Notes: generated by a model from the letters alone, not told the origin. Counted from the first letter of the stretch, positions 1-7,745 are shown. The stretch is DNA of 64,000 nucleotides from UBA9076 sp964418835 (GCA_964418835.1 CAYQNJ010000002.1:1-64000); one strand, 5' to 3'. Translations and numbers: made by a program.

Positions 1-33
1 TTTTTTTCATATTTATAAAAGGGGATAGAATTT

Positions 34-88
34 TAATTATTGAAAGGGGGTCAATAATTATCACAAGTTTATTATCTTTAACTTGTGA
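34..88. repeat. Two adjacent hairpin-forming inverted repeats
   Basis: Bases 34-43 and 51-60 are perfect 10-bp complements around a purine loop containing five G. Bases 61-69 and 80-88 are perfect 9-bp complements directly after it. A weaker AT-only inverted repeat follows at about 94-109. No U-run follows the hairpins, so they do not look like ordinary terminators. They lie beyond the 3' end of the regulator gene and may belong to a gene cut off by the window edge. No RNA family is recognised. Confidence 0.5.
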
Positions 89-145
89 TTAAATAATATC
101 AATATTATATGTATTTAATGTGTTGTAGTTGTGGGAAATTATGTG

Positions 146-168
146 AAAAAAACCGTTTAACGGTTTTT
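146..168 (-). terminator. Intrinsic terminator of the iron regulator gene
   Basis: The stem AAAAACCG / CGGTTTTT closes a five-base loop and ends in a T-rich tract on the minus strand. It overlaps the stop codon of the minus-strand regulator gene. It is symmetrical and could also stop plus-strand transcription. Confidence 0.7.
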
Positions 169-547
169 AATTTTCTAATTCTAATTTTTCATATAACTTC
201 TTTAATACACTGAATGTTTCATTACTTATATCATGTTCTATTTTACAAGCATCTTGATCAGCGATTTCTTCATCTACACCAAGTTTTGTAAGTAATTTTG
301 TAAGAACGACATGTCTTTCATATATAGTAGAAGCTATTTCTTCTCCTTTTTCTGTAAGGGTAATATATCCATTATTATCAACATTAATAAAACCATCATC
401 CTTTAATATAGAAATAGCTCTACTAACGCTTGGTTTAGAAAAATTCATATATTCAGCAATATCTATAGATCTAACTTTATTAGATTCACCACTTAGAATA
501 ATGATTGTTTCAAGGTACATTTCCCCAGATTCTTTTAACTTTATCAT
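167..547 (-). CDS. DtxR/MntR-family metal-dependent transcriptional regulator
   Basis: This 126-residue protein matches the small two-domain form of the DtxR/MntR family, without the C-terminal SH3-like domain. It has an N-terminal winged helix with a recognition helix around NFSKPSVSRAISILKD, a wing ending in YITLTEKGEEIA, and then a helical dimerisation and metal-binding part. That part carries the family signature of a histidine, a cysteine and the CKIEHDIS stretch. An upstream in-frame GTG at 556 lies inside the ribosome binding site, so the ATG at 547, preceded by AGAGGTG, is the likely start. It is divergent from feoAAB, so it probably senses Fe(II) (or Mn) and represses the uptake genes. 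The metal specificity is inference. Confidence 0.9.
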   Translation of the reverse strand: MIKLKESGEMYLETIIILSGESNKVRSIDIAEYMNFSKPSVSRAISILKDDGFINVDNNGYITLTEKGEEIASTIYERHVVLTKLLTKLGVDEEIADQDACKIEHDISNETFSVLKKLYEKLELEN

Positions 548-614
548 TATTTTCACCTCTTTAAGTTATGATAGCACAAATAAAATATACAAAAAAGTAT
601 TATGAACTATTTTA

Positions 615-688
615 GTTAGTATATGCTAAAAAATGTTTGACTTTAAAGTTAGGTGGTGCTAACCTTAACATAGTTAGTTAAAACTAAC
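615..688. promoter_or_regulatory. Three-copy GTTAG-N6-CTAAC operator overlapping the feo promoter
   Basis: Three palindromes with the same architecture lie between the divergent regulator and feoA genes: GTTAG-N6-CTAAA at 615-630, GTTAG-N6-CTAAC at 648-663 and GTTAG-N6-CTAAC at 673-688. A candidate promoter, TTGACT (637-642) with 17 bp to TAACCT (660-665), runs through the middle site. This is the expected place for repression by the adjacent DtxR-type protein. The half-site resembles the GGTTAG half of the DtxR/IdeR box, but here the arms are separated by six bases. Binding by the neighbouring regulator is inferred. Confidence 0.7.
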
Positions 689-701
689 AGGAAGGATGAT
701 T

Positions 702-926
702 ATGATGCCATTAACATTTATGAATGAAGGAATAAATTTAAAAGTTTTAAAAATTAATGGAAGGTCTGATACAAAACAATTTTTAGAAAAACTAGGATTT
801 GTGTCAGGTAGTGATATTAAAATAGTTCAAAAAATGAATGGAAATATAATTGTCAGTATCAAAGATACAAGGGTTGCAATTAATAAAGATTTTGCAAACA
901 AGATCATGGTAGAGGAGATTAGATGA
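702..926 (+). CDS. feoA: FeoA domain protein (first copy)
   Basis: This is a small SH3-like FeoA protein of about 74 residues, thought to assist FeoB-mediated Fe(II) import by contacting the cytoplasmic G-domain. The sequence shows the family pattern of short beta strands (LGFVSGSDIKIVQ, NIIVSIKDTRVAI). It lacks the usual G(x)G-rich opening seen in the second copy, so it is the more diverged of the pair. The ribosome binding site GGAAGG at 690-695 abuts the ATG at 696, so the start is more likely 702 or 705. The stop overlaps the start of the second feoA by four bases (ATGA), which indicates translational coupling. Confidence 0.8.
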   Translation: MMPLTFMNEGINLKVLKINGRSDTKQFLEKLGFVSGSDIKIVQKMNGNIIVSIKDTRVAINKDFANKIMVEEIR

Positions 927-1144
927 AGACATTAAATGAAGTTAAAATTGGGGATGAAACAAGAGTAATTAAGTTACATGGAGAAGGTCCAACAAAAAGA
1001 AGAATCATGGATATGGGTATTACTAAAGGGGTATGCCTTAAGGTAGTAAAGGTTGCTCCATTAGGTGATCCAATTGAATTAACAGTTAGAGGGTATCAAT
1101 TATCTATTAGAAAATCTGATGCTTCAACAATAGAGGTAGAGTAA
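923..1144 (+). CDS. feoA: FeoA domain protein (second copy)
   Basis: This 73-residue canonical FeoA contains an opening beta strand, the HGEGPTKRRIMDMGIT segment typical of the family, and a closing GYQLSIRKSDASTIEV strand. It is presumed to be a cytosolic partner of FeoB in ferrous iron uptake. It overlaps the first feoA by four bases and ends one base before the feoB start. All three form one transcription unit behind the operator-bearing promoter. Tandem feoA genes ahead of feoB are common in anaerobic Bacillota. Confidence 0.9.
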   Translation: MKTLNEVKIGDETRVIKLHGEGPTKRRIMDMGITKGVCLKVVKVAPLGDPIELTVRGYQLSIRKSDASTIEVE

Positions 1145-1145
1145 T

Positions 1146-3251
1146 ATGAAAATAGCATTAGTAGGAAATCCAAATAGTGGTAAAACCACATTATTTAATG
1201 AATTAACTGGTTCTAAACAATATGTAGGAAACTGGCCAGGAGTTACAGTAGAGAAAAAAGAAGGACAATTAATTAAACATAAGGATGTAATTATTACTGA
1301 CTTACCTGGTATTTATTCTTTATCTCCTTATACTCTAGAAGAAGTAATTTCTAGAAAGTATTTAATGGAAGAAACACCTGATTTGATTATTAATATTATT
1401 GATACTAGTAATATAGAAAGAAACTTATATTTAACAACGCAACTATTAGAATTAGATATTCCTGTAATACTTGCATGTAATATGATGGATATCGTTGAAA
1501 AGACTGATACTAAATTAGATGTTAAGGGTTTAGAAAAAGAATTAGGAATTAGTGTTGTTACTATATCTGCTTCTAAAAAAGAAGGAATTGATAATTTAAT
1601 TAAGAATATCTTTACTGCAAAAAAACCAAGTAAAGAATTAAATATATTTAATAAAGAAATTACAAACGCAATAGATTTAATTGAAGAAAATATTAAAACT
1701 AATAAATTTTCTAAATTTACTGCAGTAAAGGTATTTGAAAAAGATGAAAAGATTAAAGATCAATACAATAGTGAAACAGTAAATAAAATAATAAATGATA
1801 TGGAAGAAAAGTATGATGATGATTCCGAAAGTATAATTACTACACAAAGATATGATTTTATTACTGGTATGATATCTAAGTATGTAGTTAAAAATAGTAA
1901 AAGTGAATTAACTACATCAGATAAAATAGATAAAATTGTTACAAATAGATTTTTAGCACTACCAATATTTATACTAGTTATGGGTATTGTATATTATGTA
2001 TCGGTAACTACAGTAGGAACAATTGTAACTGATTGGACAAATGATGTTTTATTTGGAGAGATTATACCTCCAATTATTGAAAACTTCCTAATAAGTATAA
2101 ATACATCAGATGTATTAGTTAGTTTAATATTAGATGGTATTGTTGCAGGGGTTGGAGCTGTATTAGGCTTTGTACCTCAAATGTTAGTATTATTTACATT
2201 CCTTGCTTTACTTGAAGAATGTGGATATATGACAAGAATTGCGTTTATCATGGATAGAATATTTAGAAAGTTTGGCTTATCAGGAAAATCATTTATTCCT
2301 ATGATGATTGGAACTGGATGTAGTGTTCCTGGTATTATGGCTAGTAGAACAATAGAAAATGAAAGAGATAGAAGAATGACTATCATAACAACTTCATTTA
2401 TGCCTTGTGGAGCTAAACTTCCTGTTATAGCTTTAATAGCAGGAGCTTTATTTAATAACTCTGGATGGGTATCATTTAGTGCATATTTTGTAGGTATAGC
2501 TGCTATTGTCATTTCTGGAATTATTTTAAAGAAAACAAAAAGATTCTCTGGAGATCCTGCACCATTTGTAATGGAATTACCAGCATATCATATTCCTAGA
2601 TTTTCAAATACATTTAGAAGTGTTTATGAAAGAGGAACAAGTTTTATTAAAAAAGCAGGAACAATTATCTTATTATCAACAATAGTAATTTGGTTCTTAT
2701 CTAGTTTTGGATTTAATAATGGAAGTTTTGGAATGGTAGAAGATTTAAATACAAGTATACTTGCTAATATTGGTAATATAGCAGCACCATTGTTTGCTCC
2801 ACTTGGGTGGGGTAATTGGAAGGCAACAGTTGCTACTATTACTGGTTTAGTTGCTAAAGAAAATGTAATTAGTACATATGGTGTACTATATGGAATTGCA
2901 GAAGTTAGTGATGAAGGTTTAGAAATATGGAGTAATATTGCTTTAGACTTTACAGCTTTATCTGCATATTCATTCTTAATATTTAACCTATTATGCGCTC
3001 CTTGTTTTGCAGCAATAGGCGCAATTAAAAGAGAAATGAATAATACTGGTTGGACTATATTTGCAGTTGCATTCCAAACACTATTTGCTTATTCTATTTC
3101 ATTAATCGTGTATCAAATAGGATTGTTTGTTACTACAGGTATATTTACTGTTTGGACTATAGTTGCAGTATTATTATTACTTATTTATCTATACTTCTTA
3201 TTTAGACCTAATCATTTTGAAAAATTAGAAACAAGTGTTAATTATAACTAG
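1146..3251 (+). CDS. feoB: Ferrous iron transporter FeoB
   Basis: FeoB imports Fe(II) across the cytoplasmic membrane. The 701-residue protein begins with a GTPase domain: P-loop GNPNSGKTT at residues 7-15, then NWPGVT of switch I, DLPG (G3) and NMMD (G4). A helical spacer follows and then a multi-span membrane region containing two Gate motifs, around EECGYMTRIAF and later LLCAPCFAAIGAI, each with conserved cysteines in the translocation path. The length is typical. It is the last gene of the feoA-feoA-feoB unit and is followed directly by a strong terminator. Confidence 0.97.
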   Translation: MKIALVGNPNSGKTTLFNELTGSKQYVGNWPGVTVEKKEGQLIKHKDVIITDLPGIYSLSPYTLEEVISRKYLMEETPDLIINIIDTSNIERNLYLTTQLLELDIPVILACNMMDIVEKTDTKLDVKGLEKELGISVVTISASKKEGIDNLIKNIFTAKKPSKELNIFNKEITNAIDLIEENIKTNKFSKFTAVKVFEKDEKIKDQYNSETVNKIINDMEEKYDDDSESIITTQRYDFITGMISKYVVKNSKSELTTSDKIDKIVTNRFLALPIFILVMGIVYYVSVTTVGTIVTDWTNDVLFGEIIPPIIENFLISINTSDVLVSLILDGIVAGVGAVLGFVPQMLVLFTFLALLEECGYMTRIAFIMDRIFRKFGLSGKSFIPMMIGTGCSVPGIMASRTIENERDRRMTIITTSFMPCGAKLPVIALIAGALFNNSGWVSFSAYFVGIAAIVISGIILKKTKRFSGDPAPFVMELPAYHIPRFSNTFRSVYERGTSFIKKAGTIILLSTIVIWFLSSFGFNNGSFGMVEDLNTSILANIGNIAAPLFAPLGWGNWKATVATITGLVAKENVISTYGVLYGIAEVSDEGLEIWSNIALDFTALSAYSFLIFNLLCAPCFAAIGAIKREMNNTGWTIFAVAFQTLFAYSISLIVYQIGLFVTTGIFTVWTIVAVLLLLIYLYFLFRPNHFEKLETSVNYN

Positions 3252-3278
3252 CTTTGGGAAACCAAAGCTTTTTTTTTG
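3250..3278 (+). terminator. Terminator of the feo operon
   Basis: The stem AGCTTTGG / CCAAAGCT closes a GAAA tetraloop and is followed by nine T. It starts at the feoB stop codon. Confidence 0.9.
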
Positions 3279-3284
3279 GAATAA

Positions 3285-3306
3285 AAAAACTGCGTAAGCA
3301 GTTTTT
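3285..3306 (-). terminator. Terminator of the CofE-like gene
   Basis: The stem AAAAACTGC / GCAGTTTTT closes a GTAA loop and overlaps the stop codon of the minus-strand gene. The T-run lies on the minus strand. Confidence 0.8.
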
Positions 3307-4489
3307 AGTCATTTGCGTAATTATCGAAATATCCTTGTATAAATACTACAGGAGTTCCCTTGTCACCACTACCTGAAGTTAAATCACATAGACTTCCTAT
3401 TAAGTCAGTAATTTGTCTTGGTGTTGTTCCTAGTGATTCAGCTCTTCCAAGTAAGTCTTGGCTTTTAGTATAAATCTTTTGTTTTATGATGTTTACAGCT
3501 TCTTCACCATATACATTTTCTAATTCAGTATCAGCAATGTATTTAATCTTAATTTCATTTGGAATGCCCTTTAAACCTTCAGTAAAGGCAGGGGATACAC
3601 ATGGGTCAGCTAACTCCCAAATCTTTCCTACTGGGTCTTTAAATGCACCATCTCCATATATTAATACTTCTACATTCTTACCAAATTCTTCATTGAATCT
3701 TTTTTGAAGTTCATCAACATATTTTTGTCCATCTCTTGGAAAAAGCTTAAGTTCATTGTCAGAAGCAAGGTTTGAGCCAAGTACTCCAAAGTCTGGGTTA
3801 TAGCCACTATCATTAATAGGAGCGTTCATTATTTCATCTAATGAAAGAACTGTTTTACCACCAGCATCTTTTATTAGTCTTTTTGTTCTTTTTCTAGAAT
3901 GAATATCAGCAACTAGGACTTCATCTGTATAGTTTAGTATTACTCTTGGATCATTTGCGAAAATTATTTCTATGTTATCTTTACCGATATCTTTGTATAG
4001 TTTTACATAGTCTATTGCAGTGAATTCATGATATACTTTATCACCAAACAATTCTCTATATTCTTTTTCTGTAAGAATTCTATCATGAGGATTAATCTTT
4101 AATTCATCTAGCTTATCTAAATTCATTAAATGATTTCCAACTTCATCACTTGGATAGCTTAATAATAAAGTTATTTTTTTACCACTTTCTACAATACCTT
4201 TTAATATTATAGAAAATCTGTTTCTACTTAATATAGGGAATACTACTCCTATATGTCCTGAAAATTTAGAATTGATATCTTGTGCTATGTCGGCTGTAGT
4301 AACATAGTTACCTTGTGCTCTAGCTACTAATGATTCTGTAACTCCAACAACATCTTTGTCTTTGACGGTGATGTTTTCTGTCTCTACTGCTTCTTTTAAT
4401 GAATTGAAAACTATCTCAACTAGATTATCTCCTTCTTTTACAATCGGTGTTCTAATACCTCTTACTACTGTACCAAGGGTTCTACTCAT
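3305..4489 (-). CDS. CofE-like (F420-0:gamma-glutamyl ligase family) protein
   Basis: This 394-residue protein resembles the F420_ligase (CofE/FbiB N-terminal) fold as found in Firmicutes. It opens with an RTLGTVVRGIRTPIVKEGD strand region. Glycine-rich and acidic segments follow (DIHSRKRTKRLIKD, YGDGAFKDPVGKIWELADP), and it ends with a GRAESLGTTPRQITDLIGSL stretch. Archaeal and actinobacterial members add glutamate to coenzyme F420. No F420 biosynthesis gene is visible here and the lineage is not known for F420, so the real substrate is unknown. It is probably a cytosolic amide- or peptide-bond-forming ligase. It may be co-transcribed from the membrane-protein gene upstream (66 bp gap). Confidence 0.75.
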   Translation of the reverse strand: MSRTLGTVVRGIRTPIVKEGDNLVEIVFNSLKEAVETENITVKDKDVVGVTESLVARAQGNYVTTADIAQDINSKFSGHIGVVFPILSRNRFSIILKGIVESGKKITLLLSYPSDEVGNHLMNLDKLDELKINPHDRILTEKEYRELFGDKVYHEFTAIDYVKLYKDIGKDNIEIIFANDPRVILNYTDEVLVADIHSRKRTKRLIKDAGGKTVLSLDEIMNAPINDSGYNPDFGVLGSNLASDNELKLFPRDGQKYVDELQKRFNEEFGKNVEVLIYGDGAFKDPVGKIWELADPCVSPAFTEGLKGIPNEIKIKYIADTELENVYGEEAVNIIKQKIYTKSQDLLGRAESLGTTPRQITDLIGSLCDLTSGSGDKGTPVVFIQGYFDNYAND

Positions 4490-4554
4490 AAAAAGTCCTC
4501 TCTATTCTTTAAATTTTACTTGAAAATAATAACATATTTATCTATATTAATAAA

Positions 4555-5346
4555 TTATTTTTTGTTAATTTCATTTAATAATTTATTAGTCATTTTAGTG
4601 AATGCGGTTTTATTTGATAATTTAAGACATGATTCTAGTACTTCTTTTGATTCTTTATATTGATTGTTTAGAAACAATGCTTTTCCATAATAATAATAGT
4701 ACTGAGTTTTTTCTCTGTTGTTCATATTAAATAGTTCAGTATTTTTGTATAAGCTTACTGCTTTTTTATAGTTTGATGAATAAAGTTCATATAGTGCTTC
4801 TAGTTCTTTCCAATTAAATTGAGGTGATGCTTGTTTGTAAAGTGATTTGTTATTTTTAATTTCCATTAGGTTATTGTATGTTTTCTTAAGTTGTGTAGTG
4901 TTATCTAATAATGCATAAGCAAACATCATTGTACTACTTTTAATAAGCCTATTATTCATTGTCGAGTTAAAGTATTTTTCTTCATTTCTAATAATATTTA
5001 ATACTTCTTTAGGGTTGTTTGTAGAAAGGTTATAAACTAGATTAAACGCAAATTTGTTTCTACTAAATAATTTAAAGAAATCTCTTTTTAATAATTTATT
5101 AAATAAATCTTTTCCTTTTTCAGGGTCACATTTATCATTAATAGAACTAACAGCCTTATTGAAAAGGAATTTAAGAAATTCATATATAGTAGCCATTATT
5201 AATATTGTTAAGAATAATATAATTAAAACTATTTTTGAAACACCTGGTTTGGCGTGTATAGCAAGGTTACCTATAAAGCCAAGAAATAATGCATAAAGGG
5301 TTATTTTAATAAGAGTATTGTATACTTTTCTTCCATCTGATCTCAT
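4555..5346 (-). CDS. Membrane-anchored protein with TPR-like C-terminal region
   Basis: I do not recognise this family. The longest frame reaches 5397, but the ATG at 5346 is preceded by GGATGG and gives a 263-residue protein. Two hydrophobic segments near the N-terminus (about residues 12-30 and 38-56) are followed by an amphipathic, Lys/Asn-rich helical region. Near its end is a repeat-like stretch (YYYYYGKALFLNNQYKESKE) typical of tetratricopeptide helices. It is likely a membrane protein with a cytosolic helical-repeat domain for protein contacts. It lies upstream of the CofE-like gene on the same strand. Confidence 0.6.
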   Translation of the reverse strand: MRSDGRKVYNTLIKITLYALFLGFIGNLAIHAKPGVSKIVLIILFLTILIMATIYEFLKFLFNKAVSSINDKCDPEKGKDLFNKLLKRDFFKLFSRNKFAFNLVYNLSTNNPKEVLNIIRNEEKYFNSTMNNRLIKSSTMMFAYALLDNTTQLKKTYNNLMEIKNNKSLYKQASPQFNWKELEALYELYSSNYKKAVSLYKNTELFNMNNREKTQYYYYYGKALFLNNQYKESKEVLESCLKLSNKTAFTKMTNKLLNEINKK

Positions 5347-5415
5347 ATTTTTACCATCCAATATGATAATAATATTAATTATAATTTGGTGTGTCAATTA
5401 AACTGGATAAAATGG

Positions 5416-5446
5416 TTGAATGTTTCAAATGCAAAGTTGGTATAAT
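5416..5446 (+). promoter_or_regulatory. Extended -10 promoter for deoC
   Basis: TATAAT at 5441-5446 is preceded by TGG, giving an extended -10 element. A TTGAAT -35 lies at 5416-5421 with a long 19-bp spacer. The start codon of deoC is 22 bases downstream. Confidence 0.55.
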
Positions 5447-5467
5447 GTTACTAAAGGTGGTGTACTT

Positions 5468-6145
5468 ATGTTTAAGGATGAATTTGATGTAGCATCGTAT
5501 ATTGATCATACCTTTTTAAAGGCTTATGCAAGTGAAAGTGATTTAGTTAAACTATGTGATGAAGCAAAGGAATATAAGGTTAAAATGGTTGCAATAAATC
5601 CGTGTTGGGTTAGGTTTTGTAAAGAACAATTAAAGGATACTAAGATACATGTGGGTGCGGCTATTGGATTTCCATTAGGTCAAAACAGTATAGAAACAAA
5701 GTGTTTTGAATGTTTAGATAGTATTAAAAGTGGTGTTGATGAAATAGATTATGTAATTAACTTATCTTATGTTAAAAATAATAGATTTGATTTAATACAA
5801 GAAGAAATGGAAAAAATTGTAAGTATATGTAAGAATAGTAATGTGATTTCAAAAGTTATATTTGAAAACTGTTATCTTAGTAAAGAAGAGATTATTATAC
5901 TTAGTATTATAGCAAGCAAAGTAAAACCCGATTTTATTAAAACTAGTACTGGATTTGGAATAGGTAATGCGAAAGTAGAAGATGTAAAGCTAATGCTTGA
6001 AAACTGTGGTGAAGTAAAAGTTAAAGCTGCAGGAGGTATTAAAGACTTTATGTCTTTTAAGGAAATGATAGATTTAGGTGTAAAAAGGGTTGGAACTAGT
6101 TCTACTATTAATATAATTGAAGGATATAAAACAATAGGAAAGTAA
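5468..6145 (+). CDS. deoC: Deoxyribose-phosphate aldolase
   Basis: DeoC cleaves 2-deoxy-D-ribose 5-phosphate to glyceraldehyde 3-phosphate and acetaldehyde in deoxynucleoside salvage. The start is the ATG at 5468 behind AAAGGTGG, giving 225 residues; the reading frame extends further upstream but without a ribosome binding site. The Schiff-base lysine is K158 in FIKTSTGFG. The IDHT motif near the N-terminus and VKAAGGIKDF near the C-terminus complete the TIM-barrel signature. It stands apart from other deo genes. The unknown gene 11 bases downstream is probably co-transcribed. Confidence 0.95.
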   Translation: MFKDEFDVASYIDHTFLKAYASESDLVKLCDEAKEYKVKMVAINPCWVRFCKEQLKDTKIHVGAAIGFPLGQNSIETKCFECLDSIKSGVDEIDYVINLSYVKNNRFDLIQEEMEKIVSICKNSNVISKVIFENCYLSKEEIIILSIIASKVKPDFIKTSTGFGIGNAKVEDVKLMLENCGEVKVKAAGGIKDFMSFKEMIDLGVKRVGTSSTINIIEGYKTIGK

Positions 6146-6156
6146 GGAAGGTATTA

Positions 6157-7011
6157 ATGCATAGTACAATTATTGATGAACATTTTGTGGCTTTACATAT
6201 AACTACACCACTAAAAACAATTGATCAATTAAAAGATATATCAGAAAAGATTGAAGAGTATAGATTATTAAATAATGATGATTTAGATAAATATGTTAGG
6301 TGGAATGAAGAACACAAAGTATTGTTGGAAAATATACAAGAATTAAATGAGAAGCTATATTCACAAAAAAACACAAAAATTAATTTGTGGGATTTTGGAA
6401 AGTTTAAACCAGAATCTATTATTGTATGGCCGATTAGATTTATAGGAGCTTCTTTTATTACAATGCTATTTTTACCAATAATGTTGTATAAGAAGGGTTA
6501 TAGTACTAGTGATTTAGAAAAGTCTATAAAGCAATCTAGGGATAAATTTGATAGTGCACATCCAAATTATTTAAACTTTATGGATGAAATAAACAATAAG
6601 AATGAAAAGTTTTTGGATTCAATAAAAAAAGAATTAAATATATGTTTAAATAAATCTGTAGGTATCATTGATTTTAAGGGTAATGAATATAAATATAGTA
6701 AATATGTTGAAGATGTTAATAGTTTATATAAATTAATTGATGAACAGTTAATTTTGTATTATGAAATGGTTGATAAAGTATTGAATATTCATATACATGA
6801 TGTAATGAATGAGATAACTATAAAAGAATATATTTTAGATTTTATAAATGATGAAAATCTTCATGCCTTATTTGAACATGTGCATGAAATAGACGAGTTA
6901 AGAAATAAGTTAGAAAACAGATATAATGATAAAAGTAAAAGTATAGAAGAAAAAGATTGGAAAACTACAATAGATATAATTAAAACAAAATTAAAAAAAC
7001 AACAGGATTGA
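6157..7011 (+). CDS. Hypothetical helical protein with one membrane segment
   Basis: This 284-residue protein has no family I recognise. It is mostly charged, Lys/Glu/Asn-rich alpha helix with probable coiled-coil segments before and after a single hydrophobic stretch at about residues 86-112 (within SIIVWPIRFIGASFITMLF). A His-rich patch (LNIHIHDVMNE, LFEHVHEIDEL) lies in the last third. The start has a good ribosome binding site (AAGGAAGG). It sits 11 bases behind deoC and ends in a shared bidirectional terminator, so it is probably the second gene of a deoC unit. No function can be assigned. Confidence 0.7.
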   Translation: MHSTIIDEHFVALHITTPLKTIDQLKDISEKIEEYRLLNNDDLDKYVRWNEEHKVLLENIQELNEKLYSQKNTKINLWDFGKFKPESIIVWPIRFIGASFITMLFLPIMLYKKGYSTSDLEKSIKQSRDKFDSAHPNYLNFMDEINNKNEKFLDSIKKELNICLNKSVGIIDFKGNEYKYSKYVEDVNSLYKLIDEQLILYYEMVDKVLNIHIHDVMNEITIKEYILDFINDENLHALFEHVHEIDELRNKLENRYNDKSKSIEEKDWKTTIDIIKTKLKKQQD

Positions 7012-7026
7012 TTTATCCTGTTGTTT
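6999..7026. terminator. Bidirectional terminator between convergent genes
   Basis: A perfect 10-bp stem, ACAACAGGAT / ATCCTGTTGT, closes a six-base loop. It overlaps the stop codons of the hypothetical plus-strand gene and, at its edge, of the minus-strand Cys-rich gene. Confidence 0.8.
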
Positions 7027-7216
7027 AGTTATTTACATTAATACTTTGGTCTTTTTTGTAATCTTCATAGAAATTACTTAAACTTGAACACTTACTTGCT
7101 GATCCACATCCACCACAAGACCCTGAACAACTACTTTTATTTTTATATAAATATCTAATACTTAAAATGACTAATAATCCAATAATTGTTATAATAATTA
7201 CATCTGTTAAATTCAT
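7025..7216 (-). CDS. FeoB-associated Cys-rich membrane protein
   Basis: This 63-residue protein has one N-terminal membrane helix (IIITIIGLLVILSIRYLY) followed by a short cytosolic tail rich in cysteine and glycine (CSGSCGGCGSASKC). That layout matches the small FeoB-associated Cys-rich membrane protein family, usually encoded directly after feoB and proposed to act as an FeoC-like accessory in iron uptake. Here it is about 4 kb from feoB, with its own promoter and near an operator-like palindrome that matches the feo operators. The start follows a clear AAGGTGG. Confidence 0.85.
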   Translation of the reverse strand: MNLTDVIIITIIGLLVILSIRYLYKNKSSCSGSCGGCGSASKCSSLSNFYEDYKKDQSINVNN

Positions 7217-7236
7217 ATTATTACCACCTTGTCTTA

Positions 7237-7265
7237 AGTATAATGGTAAGAAATGATACAGTCAA
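7237..7265 (-). promoter_or_regulatory. Promoter of the FeoB-associated Cys-rich gene
   Basis: On the minus strand, TTGACT (7265-7260) and TATACT (7242-7237) are separated by 17 bp. The ribosome binding site lies just downstream, so the leader would be very short. A plus-strand TATAAT overlaps it at 7239-7244 and may serve the divergent HIT gene. Confidence 0.6.
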
Positions 7266-7273
7266 TCAAAACG

Positions 7274-7289
7274 ATTAGCGAATGCTAAC
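7274..7289. promoter_or_regulatory. Operator-like palindrome matching the feo sites
   Basis: ATTAG-N6-CTAAC has the same arms and spacing as the three sites at 615-688. It lies just upstream of the -35 box of the minus-strand Cys-rich gene and immediately before the ribosome binding site of the plus-strand HIT gene. It could affect either gene. That it is a real site for the same regulator is inference. Confidence 0.5.
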
Positions 7290-7300
7290 TGGAGGGTGTA

Positions 7301-7744
7301 ATGAGTTGTTATACATGTAAAAGAATAGAAATGATAAAAGAGAATAAATTTCCTTTTTTTGTAAAAGAGTTAGAAACAGGTTATGTAGTATTAGGAGATC
7401 ATCAATATTTTAAAGGATATACTTTATTTATTCATAAGAAACATGTTAAGAGTTTAAGAGAACTCACTAAAGATGAACAAACAAAGTATTTAAATGAATT
7501 ACTATTAGTTCAAGAAGCTGTTTATAAAGCATTTGATTGTGATGGGGTAGATATAGAGCTATTAAGTAATTCGGATCATCTAACATGGCATATCTTTCCT
7601 AGAGAAGATAGTGATGTTCCTAATAATGCGCCTGTATGGAGTTTACATCGATCTTTATTGTTTAATAAATATAATATGTTAACTGCTAAAAACGCTAAAG
7701 ATATGGTAAAAAACTTAGAAAATGAAATAGAAAAACTAATATAA
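7301..7744 (+). CDS. HIT-domain protein with an altered histidine triad
   Basis: This 147-residue protein resembles the HIT superfamily of nucleotide hydrolases and transferases. It has an N-terminal CYTCK zinc-knuckle-like motif, central strands with GYTLFIHKKHVKSLRELT, and a C-terminal HLTWHIFPRE. In active members the triad reads H-x-H-x-H, with the middle histidine as nucleophile. Here the middle position is threonine, encoded by ACA. Hydrolysis by the standard mechanism is therefore doubtful, though the protein may still bind nucleotides. The start at 7301 follows GGAGGGTG. An operator-like palindrome shared with the iron uptake genes lies in its leader. Confidence 0.75.
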   Translation: MSCYTCKRIEMIKENKFPFFVKELETGYVVLGDHQYFKGYTLFIHKKHVKSLRELTKDEQTKYLNELLLVQEAVYKAFDCDGVDIELLSNSDHLTWHIFPREDSDVPNNAPVWSLHRSLLFNKYNMLTAKNAKDMVKNLENEIEKLI

Positions 7745-7745
7745 A

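Noticed and set aside
2177..2512. Minus-strand frame inside feoB
   Set aside because: It lies opposite conserved FeoB membrane segments and has no homologous motifs or ribosome binding site.
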